Positions 42,548-51,921 of a stretch of DNA of 64,000 nucleotides are shown here, piece by piece; position 1 is the stretch's first letter, and each line of letters starts with the position of its first letter. Under the pieces are notes generated by a model that had not been told where the DNA came from, ran no database searches, and saw only the letters and a program-made list of their open reading frames with translations. The translations under genes were made by a program, and so were the position numbers. The stretch is taken from NCBI RefSeq assembly GCF_030705305.1, contig NZ_JAUZEE010000006.1, forward strand, positions 62,001 to 126,000, given 5' to 3'. Source of the stretch: Leptothrix discophora (GTDB lineage Bacteria; Pseudomonadota; Gammaproteobacteria; Burkholderiales; Burkholderiaceae_C).

Positions 42548-43624
42548 GTGACCGACACGCTGCGCACCCCCACCACCAGCGCCGAGGTCGCCCGCCAGGC
42601 GGGCGTCTCGCGCACCACCGTGAGCTTCGTGCTCAACGGCGTCGAGAACCGCGGCATCAGCGAGGCCACGCGCGACCGCGTGCTGGCCGTCGCGCGCGAG
42701 CTGGGCTATGCGCCCAACGCGGCGGCGCGCCAGCTGGCGGGCGGGGGCAGCGGCACCATCGGGCTGGTGATCCCGCAGGCCTCGCACCTCTACACCGACG
42801 TCTTCCTCTCGCAGATGGTGGCCAGCGTCAACGACGCCTGCCACCGCGAGGGCCTCAAGCTGCTGATCGAGTCGACCGAGGGCGAAGGCCGCGAGCCCGG
42901 CGGCTTCATCGGCCTGGTGCAGGCCCGCCGCATCGACGGCCTGCTGATCGTCAGCCCGCGCCGCGACGTCTACGACCACCTGCACCGCATCGCCGAGGCC
43001 GCCATCCCGCTGGTCGTGCTGGGCCGCGCACCGGCCGGGCTGGAGCACATCCAGGCCCTGCCGAGCAACAACACCGGCGCGGTCGGCGAGCTGATCGGCC
43101 ACCTGCACCGGCTGGGTCACCGCCGCATCGGCCATGTGGCCTTTGCGCCGGCCGAGCTGCTGGCCTCGCATGAGCGCATCGGCAACTGGCGCGAGGCGAT
43201 GGACAGCCTGGGCCTGCCGAGCGACGACGCCTGGCTGACCCATGCCGACATCAGCGCCGCCAGCGGCCTGGCGGCGACCCGCGTGCTGCTGGCGCGGCAG
43301 CGCGAGCTGCCGGCCGCGCGCCGCATCACCGCGCTGTTCGCCGGCAACGACACCATCGCCTTCGGGGCGCTGCGGGCGCTGGCCGAGGCCGGCCTGCGCG
43401 TGCCCGAGGACATCGCCGTGGTCGGCTACGACGACATCCCGCTGGCGGCCTATGCCAACCCGCCGCTGACGACGGTGCGCACCCACCCGATCGAGCAGGG
43501 CCAGGTCGCGGTGGCTCAGTTGATGAGCCAGCTGCGCAAGGCGCCGGCCGAGGCCGCGACCAGCGAGCAGACCGAGCCCGAGCTGGTCGTGCGCGCGTCC
43601 TGCGGAACCTTGCCGGGCGCCTGA
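42548..43624 (+). CDS. LacI family transcriptional regulator, probably of the alpha-galactoside genes
   Basis: The 358-residue protein begins at a GTG 34 bases after the GH4 stop. The helix-turn-helix is TSAEVARQAGVSRTTVSFVL, followed by the hinge ELGYAPNAAARQLAGG. The effector domain ends with VVGYDDIPLAAYANPPLTTV. An earlier in-frame start would overlap the alpha-galactosidase gene. It is co-directional with the binding-protein and GH4 genes. The CTAACACGCGTTAG site at 39470 is the best local operator candidate. Confidence 0.92.
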   Translation: MTDTLRTPTTSAEVARQAGVSRTTVSFVLNGVENRGISEATRDRVLAVARELGYAPNAAARQLAGGGSGTIGLVIPQASHLYTDVFLSQMVASVNDACHREGLKLLIESTEGEGREPGGFIGLVQARRIDGLLIVSPRRDVYDHLHRIAEAAIPLVVLGRAPAGLEHIQALPSNNTGAVGELIGHLHRLGHRRIGHVAFAPAELLASHERIGNWREAMDSLGLPSDDAWLTHADISAASGLAATRVLLARQRELPAARRITALFAGNDTIAFGALRALAEAGLRVPEDIAVVGYDDIPLAAYANPPLTTVRTHPIEQGQVAVAQLMSQLRKAPAEAATSEQTEPELVVRASCGTLPGA

Positions 43625-43638
43625 ACGGGACGCCGGCC

Positions 43639-44493
43639 TCAGGCGTTGCGGCGGGTCCGCACGGCGGCCAGGAAGGCGTTCATCAGCGGCTCGGCCGGCA
43701 GCAGGTCCGGGCGGCTTGGGTGGAATTCCGGATGCCACTGCACGCCGGTCACGAACAGGTCGCCACGGGCACGGATCGCCTCGACGATGCCGTCGTCTGC
43801 GCTGCGGGCCTCGATCACCAGGTCGCCGCCGAGCCGGTCGACCGCCTGGTGGTGGATGCTGTTGACACGCGCGTTCGACGGCATGCCGTAGATGCCGGCC
43901 AGCCGGCTGTGCGGTTCGATGCGCAGGCCGTGGGCGAGCTGGTCGTACTGTTCGGCGTCGACGTGGCGGATCGCCTCCGGGCGCTGCGTGGCGATGTCCT
44001 GGTAGAGCGAGCCGCCGAGCGCCACGTTGAGCAGCTGGCAGCCGCGGCAGATGCCCAGCAGCGGCTTGCCGGCGGCCAGGAAGCCGTCGATCAGCTCGAT
44101 CTCGTAGCGGTCCCGCACGGCATCGCCGCGCCAGGCCTCGCGCATCGGCTGCTGGCCGTAGGTCAGCGGGCTGACGTCGGCGCCGCCCTGCAGCATCAGG
44201 CCGTCGAGCAGCTCGACGTAGTGGTGGACGCCGACCTTGCGGCGCGCCACCTCGGCATCGAAGCCCAGCGTGGGCACCATCACCGCCATCGCGCCGTGGC
44301 CCATGATCCAGTGGGCCAGCGACTGCTCCAGGTATTGCAGCGTCTTGCCGCGGAAGCCCAGTTCGGCCGGCGGCTGGTGCATCAGCCGCGCGGTCATGCC
44401 GATCAGCAGCGGGCGCTGCGCGTTGCGGCCTTCGGCCACGGCGGAGCGGCCGCCGGCACCGCGCTCGGCCTGGCCTGCCGCGCGCTGCGGCAT
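43639..44493 (-). CDS. class I glutamine amidotransferase-like hydrolase (peptidase C26, PuuD-like)
   Basis: The predicted 284-residue enzyme belongs to the gamma-glutamyl hydrolase/PuuD group. The nucleophile cysteine is about C149 in LLGICRGCQLLNVALGG. The catalytic His and Glu are H254 and E256 in VQWHPEFHPS. DGLMLQGGADVSPLTYG is the oxyanion-region strand. The ATG chosen overlaps the ligase stop by one base (TGATG); an in-frame ATG ten codons upstream would overlap that gene more. It probably releases glutamate from a gamma-glutamyl compound made by the neighbouring ligase. Confidence 0.88.
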   Translation of the reverse strand: MPQRAAGQAERGAGGRSAVAEGRNAQRPLLIGMTARLMHQPPAELGFRGKTLQYLEQSLAHWIMGHGAMAVMVPTLGFDAEVARRKVGVHHYVELLDGLMLQGGADVSPLTYGQQPMREAWRGDAVRDRYEIELIDGFLAAGKPLLGICRGCQLLNVALGGSLYQDIATQRPEAIRHVDAEQYDQLAHGLRIEPHSRLAGIYGMPSNARVNSIHHQAVDRLGGDLVIEARSADDGIVEAIRARGDLFVTGVQWHPEFHPSRPDLLPAEPLMNAFLAAVRTRRNA

Positions 44494-45626
44494 CAGGCTG
44501 CGCGTCCGGCCCAGCGCGTGCATTGCTGTCGGACCACTTCGGCCAGCAGGCCCTCGCGCGCCTGGACCGCGCGGATCCAGCCGGCGTCGTTGCCCAGCCG
44601 CGCGATCTCGCCGCGCAGGTAGGCGATCGCGCCCTCGGCACGCAGCTCCATGGCGTGGACCTCCAGCGCCGAGAAGGTCAGCGCGATGTCGTCGCGCAGC
44701 GTGCGGTGCTCGCCGGTCTGTGGGTCGACGAACAGGCCGTCCAGCCCGAAGCGGCAGGCCTGGAAGCGGTTGTAGGTGTAGGGCAGGTAGTCGTCCTCGT
44801 GCAGCGTGTAGGGCCGCTCGATGCGCAGCCAGCGGGCCAGGCACTGGATCAAGCCGGCCATCGCGGCGGCCTTCTCGATCGTCAGCGGCGTGTCGAGCAC
44901 GCGCACCTCGATGGTCCCGTACTCGGGCTTGGGGCGGATGTCCCAGTAGAAGTCCTTCATGCTGCGGACCACCCCCGTGCGGGTCATCTTCTCGAAGTAG
45001 ACCTGGAAGTCGTCCCAGGTCTGCACGAAGGGTGCGCGGCCCGACATCGGGAAGGCGAAGACCGAGTTCAGCCGGGCCGAGTCGAAGCCGGTGTCGGTGC
45101 CCTGCACGTAGGGCGAGGACGCGCTCAGCGCGATCAGGTGCGGGATGAAGCGCGACAGCCCGTGCAGCAGCACCAGCGCCTGGTCCGGCCCCGGACAGCC
45201 GATGTGCACGTGCTGGCCGAAGATCGTGAACTGCTTGCTGAGGTAGCCGTAGAGCTGCGACAGCTCCTGGAAGCGCGGCTTGTCGAAGATGCGGCGCTGG
45301 CTCCAGTCCTGGAAGGGATGCGTGCCGCCGCCGCACAGGCCGAGGTTGAGCGAGTCGGCGCAGCTCACCAGCGCGTCGCGCAGCTGGCCCAGCTGCGACA
45401 GCGCATCCGCATGGTCGGCGCAGATGCCGGTGGACAGCTCGATCATGCTGTCGGTCATCTCCGGCACGATGCTGCCCGGCAGCTGGTCCTTCAGCCCGTC
45501 GACCAGGCGCAGCAGGTCCTTGGCCGACGGGGCCAGGTCGTAGTCGTGGGTGTTGACGATCTGCAGCTCCAGCTCGACGCCCAGCGTCAGCGAGCGCGAG
45601 CGCGCGAACGGTTCCAGGCGGATCAC
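44493..45626 (-). CDS. carboxylate-amine ligase of the GCS2/YbdK family
   Basis: This 377-residue ATP-dependent ligase has the YbdK type of glutamate-cysteine ligase 2 fold. It begins with a GTG that overlaps the antiporter stop by four bases (GTGA). Conserved segments are [34 protein letters not shown] and [17 protein letters not shown]. YbdK enzymes join glutamate and cysteine only weakly, so another amine may be the real acceptor. Its position between a CPA2 antiporter and a gamma-glutamyl hydrolase suggests that the product matters to membrane ion homeostasis or a gamma-glutamyl cycle (inference). Confidence 0.92.
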   Translation of the reverse strand: MIRLEPFARSRSLTLGVELELQIVNTHDYDLAPSAKDLLRLVDGLKDQLPGSIVPEMTDSMIELSTGICADHADALSQLGQLRDALVSCADSLNLGLCGGGTHPFQDWSQRRIFDKPRFQELSQLYGYLSKQFTIFGQHVHIGCPGPDQALVLLHGLSRFIPHLIALSASSPYVQGTDTGFDSARLNSVFAFPMSGRAPFVQTWDDFQVYFEKMTRTGVVRSMKDFYWDIRPKPEYGTIEVRVLDTPLTIEKAAAMAGLIQCLARWLRIERPYTLHEDDYLPYTYNRFQACRFGLDGLFVDPQTGEHRTLRDDIALTFSALEVHAMELRAEGAIAYLRGEIARLGNDAGWIRAVQAREGLLAEVVRQQCTRWAGRAA

Positions 45627-47035
45627 GACAGCGCCCCGCCGATGCCCGCCGCGACCGTCACCGACGCCGCGACCGGCGTGATCACCGACCCGATGGCCGC
45701 CGCCTCGCCGCCGCTGGCCGCCAGCATCGGGGCCTGCTGCGGCACCCGCTGCGGCCCACGCACGGCCTGCACGGCCTGCACGGCCCGCGCCGCCGGCACC
45801 CGGCTCGGTGTCGCGGGGGCTGGCGCGACCTCGCCGGCCAGCTTCAGCGCGGCACAGACCGCCAGCGGCCCGGCCAGCTCCAGCAGCGCGATCGCGCTCA
45901 GCACGATCGGACCCAGGCCGTGGCCGTAGTCGGGGTGGATGGCCTGCAGCTCCGCCAGCATCACCAGCGCGGTGGCCGACAGCGGTGCCAGCGACAGCCC
46001 CAGCGCAAGGCCCTGGCGTGGCGCGAGGCCGCTCAGCCGCGCCAGCCCGACGACGGCCAGCAGCTTGGCCAGCACCCGCGCACCGACCAGCACCGCGCCC
46101 AGCAGCAGGCCGGTGCGCAGCGCGTCGAGCGTCCAGGCCGATCCGACGATCACGAACAGCAGCAGCACCAGCACGCCGCCGGCGGTGCCGAAGTGGCGCG
46201 GCCAGACCCACGGCCGCTCGCTGCGGTTGCGCAGCACCAGGCCGGCCAGCAGCGGCACCAGCAGCGTGGACAGGGCCAGCGCGCGCGCCACCGTGATGGC
46301 CACCAGCACGAGGCCCAGCAGCAGCAGCACGGCATGGTCGTTGCGCAGGTCGAGCCGGCGCGCGATCCAGCCGACCAGCTGGGCCAGCATCAGCGCCAGC
46401 AGCAGCGAACCGAGGAAGTTGTAGCCCAGCCGGGCCAGCGCGGGCAGCCAGTCGCCCAGCGTCTCCAGGCTCAGCCAGCCGCGCAGCAGCGTCAGGCCCA
46501 GGGCGGCGTAGAGCGTGTTCAGGGCGGTCAGCAGGATCATGCGTTCGGTCACCTGGCCGGCCGCGCCCAGCTCCAGCGAGACCCGGCCCGCCACCGCCGC
46601 CGAAGCGGGGACCGCCAGCACCGCGCAGCCCAGTGCCAGCGTCGGGTCCAGGCCGGCCCAGCGCAAGGCGGCATGCACCGTCAGCAGCGTCAGCAGGGCC
46701 TCGCCCAGGCTGGTCGCCAACAGGGCCGGGTTGTCGCGCAGCCAGCGCAGCCGCACCCGCGCGCCGATCTCGAAGAGCAGCAGCGCCAGTGCCAGGTCGA
46801 TCACCAGCTTGAGCGAGGCCGGCATGGCCGCACCGGTCAGGCCCTGGCCCGACAGCGCCATGCCGATGCCGGCGGCGGTGTAGCCCATCACGCGCGGCAT
46901 GCGGGTCCAGCGTGCCACCAGCTCGCCGAGCAGGCCGCCGGCCAGCAGCATCAGGACGGCCCAGAAGAGCGCGCCCGGGTCTGGCGGCCAGGGTTCGATG
47001 TGCAGCACGCGTGCCACGTCTTCCAGCCATTCCAT
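45623..47035 (-). CDS. CPA2-type monovalent cation:proton antiporter
   Basis: A 470-residue integral membrane protein with about twelve transmembrane segments of the Na+/H+ exchanger fold (KefB-like membrane domain). Features include [37 protein letters not shown] and [19 protein letters not shown]. No TrkA-N nucleotide domain follows, unlike full-length Kef. The last ~75 residues are Ala/Pro/Val-rich and low in complexity. It is the first gene of a coupled three-gene operon with a GCS2-type ligase and a C26 hydrolase. Because Kef channels are gated by glutathione adducts, a gamma-glutamyl ligand is an attractive possibility here. Confidence 0.9.
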   Translation of the reverse strand: MEWLEDVARVLHIEPWPPDPGALFWAVLMLLAGGLLGELVARWTRMPRVMGYTAAGIGMALSGQGLTGAAMPASLKLVIDLALALLLFEIGARVRLRWLRDNPALLATSLGEALLTLLTVHAALRWAGLDPTLALGCAVLAVPASAAVAGRVSLELGAAGQVTERMILLTALNTLYAALGLTLLRGWLSLETLGDWLPALARLGYNFLGSLLLALMLAQLVGWIARRLDLRNDHAVLLLLGLVLVAITVARALALSTLLVPLLAGLVLRNRSERPWVWPRHFGTAGGVLVLLLFVIVGSAWTLDALRTGLLLGAVLVGARVLAKLLAVVGLARLSGLAPRQGLALGLSLAPLSATALVMLAELQAIHPDYGHGLGPIVLSAIALLELAGPLAVCAALKLAGEVAPAPATPSRVPAARAVQAVQAVRGPQRVPQQAPMLAASGGEAAAIGSVITPVAASVTVAAGIGGALS

Positions 47036-47596
47036 CGCTGCTCCTCGCGGGCCTCGCCGGCGTCCGGGCGGGCCTGGTCGTCATGGGCTCCCGGGCGTCG
47101 GACGCGGGGGCGGGAGGGTCAATGTAGAGGTCGGCCGGGACGCTTCGGTTCCTCGCTTCGCATCCAGACGTCAGAGGCGGGACCGGGTGTTTCAGACGCG
47201 GGGACGACCCGGATTGACAGCCGCTGCGGTCCCGTCGTGACGATTTATGAAAACTGAATGGAAAGCTTTCCCTTGTCCAGGCTGACCGAAACAGTCGGTC
47301 TGACGCAGTTGGGGCCTTCGGTCGGAAAAATTTCACGGTCTCGGCCACTTTGGGGTCAAGCTGTGGGTTTTTTCGCCCAATAACCCCACCCAAGAGGGCA
47401 CAAAGACTTGTCTTTCGTCACGTCTCGTGTCGATACGATCGGACACCTTAAGTTCAGCTGAAGGAATCTGACCCGCATCTGATTCGTTGTGCCGACCGTA
47501 TGTCCAGGACATCGAGCAAGGTCGGAAGCGTTTGCAGAGCGGCCTTGAAGTTCTTCTTCTGAAAAATTCTGTCGCCGATCACGAGGGTATCCAGCC
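47036..47596. other. 561-base intergenic leader region
   Basis: No gene is supported here; it separates the divergent antiporter and multicopper-oxidase genes. It is more AT-rich than the average. Visible elements are an isolated TTGACA at 47214-47219, the 12-bp palindrome GGAAAGCTTTCC at 47260-47271 and the inverted repeat GACCGA-N5-TCGGTC at 47284-47300. A T-run at about 47370 and a long AT-rich stretch approach the multicopper oxidase start. The length suggests a long 5' leader or several regulator sites for the multicopper oxidase gene. Confidence 0.6.
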
Positions 47597-49492
47597 ATGT
47601 CCGAAGTTCTGAAGTCCGATCCCCCGCCATCGACCGAGGCCGTCGGCCAGCCTGGCCGTCGCCAGGCCTTCAAGCTCGCACTCGGTGCCGCACCGGCGGC
47701 GCTGCTGGCGACGACCGCCACGCCGGCCCGTGCCGGCGACCCGGAGCCCAGCCCGCGCATCACGCCCTTCCTGGAGCCGCTGCCGACCCCGCCCGAGCTG
47801 CCGCAGCGTGCGCTGAGCGACCCGGCCTTCGCGCAGGCGCCGACCGTCGCGCCGAACCGCCGCGTCAACCCGGCCACCGGCCTGCCCTACGAGGGCCGCG
47901 GCGACCCGCACCAGCTGCGTGACCGCAACCCGCCGCAGTTCTTCTACGCCCAGCGCTATGGCGCGGTGCCGCCGGTGTCGATCCATCCGCAGCTCAAGTT
48001 GCAGCTCAACTTCTGGGGCGCGAACCGGGGCGGTGCCGACCTGACGCAGGACCCGCCGACCACGCCGATGCCGACCATCGTCAGCCGCTACCAGGCCGGC
48101 GCGAACACCGCCATCCTCGTGCGGCGCTACAACGATCTGCCCAAGGGCGTGCCCTCGGGCGGCTTCGGCAAGTACTCGGTCTCGACCCACCTGCACAACT
48201 TCCACTCGGCGCCCGACAGCGACGGCGGTCCCTGCGATCCGCGCCTGGGCTCGCTGTCCGAGGACCCGGTCACGCAGGGCCGCTTCTTCTTCCCCGGCCA
48301 GTACTACGACTACTACTACAACATGAAGCGGGCCGGCTTCACCAACCCCGGTATGCCCGACGGCGACGTGCGCGAGACGCTGGGCACGCTCTGGTATCAC
48401 GACCACCGCGAAGCCCACACCTCGGAGAACGTCTACAAGGGCATGTGCGGCTTCCACCTGATCTTCAACGAGCACGACACCGGCGACGAGAACACCGGTT
48501 TGCGCCTGCCCAGCTACCCGGCCTATGACGTGCCGATCATGTTCTGCGACCTGCGCCTGGACCCGCGCACCGAGCAGACCGTGTTCGACGTGTTCGACGA
48601 CGACGGCCACATCGGTGACCGCTACCTCGTCAACGGCAAGCTCCAGCCCTACAAGGAAGTCGACCAGCGGCGCTACCGCTTCCGCCTGCTCAACGTCGGT
48701 CCGTCGCGCTTCCACCAGCTCTTCCTGGTCAACCCGGACAACCCCAGGCAGGTCATTCCGTTCTGGCAGATCGCCAACGACGGCAACCTGCTGCCCAAGC
48801 CGCTGAAGGTCACCTCGGTCAAGCTGTCCTGCGCCGAGCGGGCCGACGTGATCGTCGACTTCCGCGAGCTGACCGCCGCCGGTGGCCCGGCAGCCGGCGC
48901 GACCCGCCTGTGGCTGGAGAACCGCCTGCTGCAGGACAACGGCCGCGGTCCCGAGAACGAGCTGCTGCCGCCGGGCAACCCGGACCATGTGCTGGTCGAG
49001 TTCCGCATCGGCGCGGCGGTGCCCGACAACAGCCGGCATCCGTCGCAGATCCCGAACTTCGCGCCGATCACGCTGCCGCCGCTGGACACGCCGGTCATCA
49101 CCCGCACCTTCGACTGGGGCCGTGGCAATGGCGGCTGGGTCTGCAACGGCAAGCCCATCAACTGCGACGAGGTCCGCTTCACGATGAAGCGCGGCCAGAT
49201 GGAACGCTGGATCCACCGCACCGGCGGCGGCTGGGCCCACCCGATCCACAACCACTTCGTCGAGGGCCGGATCATCAAGCGCAACGGCAAGGCGATCCCC
49301 GTCAACTCGCCCGAGTACTCGCGCAAGGACGTGATCTGGCTGGGCGAGGGCGACGAGGTCGAGTACTGGGTCAAGGCGACCGACTACACCGGCGTCTACC
49401 CCATGCATTGCCACAACGTGGTCCACGAGGACAAGGGAATGATGTTGCTGTTCGCGGTCGACGACGTCGGCGACAAGAAGACCCAGCCTTGA
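47597..49492 (+). CDS. CotA-like multicopper oxidase
   Basis: The 631-residue protein has a Tat-like signal near residues 20-46 (GRRQAFKLALG, cleavage after ATPARA). The copper-site motifs appear in order: THLHNFH, LWYHDHREAH, HPIHNHF and HCHNVVHEDKGMM. The last includes the T1 cysteine and an axial methionine, as in CotA and bilirubin oxidases. These enzymes oxidise phenols, bilirubin, Mn(II) or Cu(I) with O2. The substrate here is unknown. A Cu-chaperone-like SCO gene follows after 50 bases, supporting a copper enzyme matured in the periplasm. Confidence 0.93.
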   Translation: MSEVLKSDPPPSTEAVGQPGRRQAFKLALGAAPAALLATTATPARAGDPEPSPRITPFLEPLPTPPELPQRALSDPAFAQAPTVAPNRRVNPATGLPYEGRGDPHQLRDRNPPQFFYAQRYGAVPPVSIHPQLKLQLNFWGANRGGADLTQDPPTTPMPTIVSRYQAGANTAILVRRYNDLPKGVPSGGFGKYSVSTHLHNFHSAPDSDGGPCDPRLGSLSEDPVTQGRFFFPGQYYDYYYNMKRAGFTNPGMPDGDVRETLGTLWYHDHREAHTSENVYKGMCGFHLIFNEHDTGDENTGLRLPSYPAYDVPIMFCDLRLDPRTEQTVFDVFDDDGHIGDRYLVNGKLQPYKEVDQRRYRFRLLNVGPSRFHQLFLVNPDNPRQVIPFWQIANDGNLLPKPLKVTSVKLSCAERADVIVDFRELTAAGGPAAGATRLWLENRLLQDNGRGPENELLPPGNPDHVLVEFRIGAAVPDNSRHPSQIPNFAPITLPPLDTPVITRTFDWGRGNGGWVCNGKPINCDEVRFTMKRGQMERWIHRTGGGWAHPIHNHFVEGRIIKRNGKAIPVNSPEYSRKDVIWLGEGDEVEYWVKATDYTGVYPMHCHNVVHEDKGMMLLFAVDDVGDKKTQP

Positions 49493-49542
49493 ACGGGCTG
49501 GCCGCCATTCCCCGATCTGATGCCGACTTCCGGAGCAACGAC

Positions 49543-50217
49543 ATGAGCGCCAACCTGGCCCTGAACCCTTCCCGTTCTTCCCACCTGAGCGACACGGGCG
49601 CCGGCGACCGGCGCGGCCTGTTCGGCCGTGCCCTGCTCGGCGCCGGCCTGCTGGCCGCTGGCGCGACGCTGATGGGCGCGTCGCAGCCGGCCCGCGCCGC
49701 GCTCGACGATCCGCGCGAGCGCGTCCGCCAGCGCCGTCTGCCCAACGTCCCGCTGCTGACCCATGAAGGCCGCGTGGTCCGCTTCTACGACGACATCGTG
49801 CGCGACCGCCAGGTCGTGATCAACGTGATGTACACCTCGTGCAGCAACATCTGCGGCCCGGCCACCCGCAAGCTGGTCGAGGCCCGCCACCACCTCGGCA
49901 GCCGCACCCGCGACCTGCACTTCGTGTCGCTGACGCTGACGCCGCTGACCGACACGCCCGCCGAGCTGGCCGCCTACCGCCGCGCCCACGGCATCGACGG
50001 CCGCGACGGCGACTGGACCTTCCTGACCGGCAGCGTCGCCAACGTCGAGCGCGTCGCCAAGGCCCTGGGCCTGATGAGCCAGGACCCGGCCGACGACCTG
50101 CTCAGCCACTCCGGCGCCGCCGTGGTCGGCGACGAGCGTCGCGTGCAATGGGGCCACGCCAACACGCTGACCAGCGGCCGCGGCATCGCGCGGATGATCC
50201 GGTTCGAGCTGGTGTGA
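49543..50217 (+). CDS. SCO1/SenC family copper chaperone
   Basis: The 224-residue protein has a twin-arginine-like signal or anchor near residues 23-50 (RRGLFGRALLGAGLLAAGA). The mature thioredoxin-like domain carries the CxxxC copper motif in YTSCSNICGPATRKLVE. The conserved distal histidine is in LLSHSGAAVVG. SCO proteins deliver copper or reduce disulphides, usually for cytochrome oxidase CuA. Here it follows the multicopper oxidase by 50 bases, so it most likely loads copper into that enzyme (inference). Confidence 0.93.
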   Translation: MSANLALNPSRSSHLSDTGAGDRRGLFGRALLGAGLLAAGATLMGASQPARAALDDPRERVRQRRLPNVPLLTHEGRVVRFYDDIVRDRQVVINVMYTSCSNICGPATRKLVEARHHLGSRTRDLHFVSLTLTPLTDTPAELAAYRRAHGIDGRDGDWTFLTGSVANVERVAKALGLMSQDPADDLLSHSGAAVVGDERRVQWGHANTLTSGRGIARMIRFELV

Positions 50218-50228
50218 GCATCCATGGC

Positions 50229-51821
50229 TCAACGTCGAACGGTGCGTCCGTTGGCGTTGTCCATCAGCGGCGATCGGTCACGCGTCGGCATGGGCTGGAG
50301 ACCTGCATCCCGTTCGGAAGATGACGGTCGAGCCGCCGACGCTCGCTGTGCCAGCGTGCTTCCGCTGGCAGGACAGGCGCCCGTGCGCCGATGGACCAGG
50401 GCAGCGGCCAGCAGCGCCTCGTTCGGGTTGCCCAGTTCATGCCAGCGGTCGTCGGCGATCACGCAGTCGGGCGTCAGCCCGTCGGCATAGCCGCCCCGGC
50501 CCAGGTCGTTGGTGATCTCGAACTCGATCGGGAAGTAGGCGATGCCGCTGGCTTGGTGGCCCATGAAGCCATGGGGTTTGCCGCAGGTGGTCTCACCCAT
50601 GAGCACCACCTGGACGCCGATGCCGCGCAGTCCGTTGACCAGCGCTTCACTGGCCGAGCAGGTGCGGGGGCCGACCAGCACGTAGACGCGCGGAAGGCCG
50701 AGCGTCGGTAGTGGCATGTCCACGGTGCACTCGAAGGTCTGGGGATCCGGTCGGCAGGCTCGCGTCACGAAAGGCGTGTTCCGGTCGGTCTCTGCCACGG
50801 GCGGATGGTTGGGGCCGAAGGCGAGGCGCGAGAACATCCGGTTGGCGGTATGGGCGGCATCGCTCATGCCGGACGCCAGGCCGTTGGCGATGTAGAGCAG
50901 GCCACCACCGTTGTAGCGCAGGTCCAGCACGACATCCTTGACCTGTGCCGCCCGAAATCTCGTCAGGGCATCGAACAAGGGTGCTTCGGCGGACAGGATG
51001 TGCTGATTGAATTGCAGGTAGCCGACCCAGCCGTTGGTGAATTGGGGCAGCAGCCGGACTTTCGGCACCGGGTTGGGGACATGGGCCGTGCTGTCGATCG
51101 ACACCTCCTGGATCACGCCGCTGGATGCCTTGAGCAGTCGCAGCCTGGCGCGGCAGACGGTGTCCGGCTCGACACCACCCACGTAGCGATTGACCGCCTT
51201 CCGTGTCGGGTCGCGGCGAGCCTCGGCCAGCGTCACGCCGTCGACCGCCAGCAGGATGTCGCCGCGGGCGACCACGCCGCTGCGACCCGCCGCGGCATCG
51301 GGCTCGACCTGCTCCACCTGCAGGGTGTCTGTCGACGCGTCGAAGTGCCAGTGGATGCCCGAACCGATGGTCTGGTCGCCGGCGTAGAAGGCTTCGGTCG
51401 CCTGGACCGTGGTGACGTAGCTGAAGCGATCCCGGCCGGTGACGGGGCTCAGCAGGTCCTCGAACCACGCGGTCAGCGAGGTGTACGGCTGTGCGGCGTC
51501 GGAATAGGCAGCCGCCGACGGATCGCGCGCGGGGATGTCCTGCGGCCAGAGGTAGTTGGCCGTCATCATCGAGCGCACCCAGGCCTTCTCGACGCCGAGC
51601 GAGGCCACCGCCACGCCTCGCGTGTCGACACGGCCGGTCGAGCCCTGCCAGGGCGGGCAGGTCGGCGGCGCGGTGATGCCACCACTCCCGCCACCACCAC
51701 AGCCCGCCAGCGACAGGAGCACGACCATCGCCGCGCGACCCAGGCCCGGCTTGAGCCGGCGTGCCACCTTGGCAGCACGGGTCCGAATGTCTGTTTCGTG
51801 CCTGATCCTCTCCATCCCCAT
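50229..51821 (-). CDS. S41 family (C-terminal processing-like) peptidase lipoprotein
   Basis: A 530-residue exported lipoprotein with the lipobox LSLAGC41, followed by a Gly-rich linker. A PDZ-like domain at about residues 170-230 includes GRSGVVARGDILLAVDGVTL. The S41 domain follows: DVVLDLRYNGGGLLYIA, the nucleophile region TCSASEALVNGLRG and the general-base lysine in GETTCGKPHGF. Such enzymes cleave periplasmic proteins near their C-termini. The gene is convergent with the SCO gene with 11 bases between stops. The far C-terminus is Arg/Ser-rich and low in conservation. Substrates are not predictable. Confidence 0.9.
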   Translation of the reverse strand: MGMERIRHETDIRTRAAKVARRLKPGLGRAAMVVLLSLAGCGGGGSGGITAPPTCPPWQGSTGRVDTRGVAVASLGVEKAWVRSMMTANYLWPQDIPARDPSAAAYSDAAQPYTSLTAWFEDLLSPVTGRDRFSYVTTVQATEAFYAGDQTIGSGIHWHFDASTDTLQVEQVEPDAAAGRSGVVARGDILLAVDGVTLAEARRDPTRKAVNRYVGGVEPDTVCRARLRLLKASSGVIQEVSIDSTAHVPNPVPKVRLLPQFTNGWVGYLQFNQHILSAEAPLFDALTRFRAAQVKDVVLDLRYNGGGLLYIANGLASGMSDAAHTANRMFSRLAFGPNHPPVAETDRNTPFVTRACRPDPQTFECTVDMPLPTLGLPRVYVLVGPRTCSASEALVNGLRGIGVQVVLMGETTCGKPHGFMGHQASGIAYFPIEFEITNDLGRGGYADGLTPDCVIADDRWHELGNPNEALLAAALVHRRTGACPASGSTLAQRASAARPSSSERDAGLQPMPTRDRSPLMDNANGRTVRR

Positions 51822-51921
51822 CTCCGTTTTCGACGAGTCGTTCGTCGCTGTGGAAATGGTCAGGAGGCCGGTGTGTTCCGGCCATGACTCGTTCGAGTCA
51901 ATCTCAGGCGCGCTACCGGCT

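Noticed and set aside
42368-44641. A 757-codon minus-strand frame across lacI and the amidotransferase
   Set aside because: It runs antisense to the LacI gene and out of frame through the C26 hydrolase; composition is Arg/Ala/Pro-rich.
47214-47249. A sigma-70 promoter from TTGACA at 47214
   Set aside because: No -10 box occurs at 16-18 bases; the nearest AT-rich hexamer is about 24 bases away, so only the -35-like hexamer was noted.
45626-47393. Upstream extension of the ligase frame to 966 codons
   Set aside because: The extension reads through the antiporter gene in another frame. The GTG at 45626 overlapping the antiporter stop is the better start.
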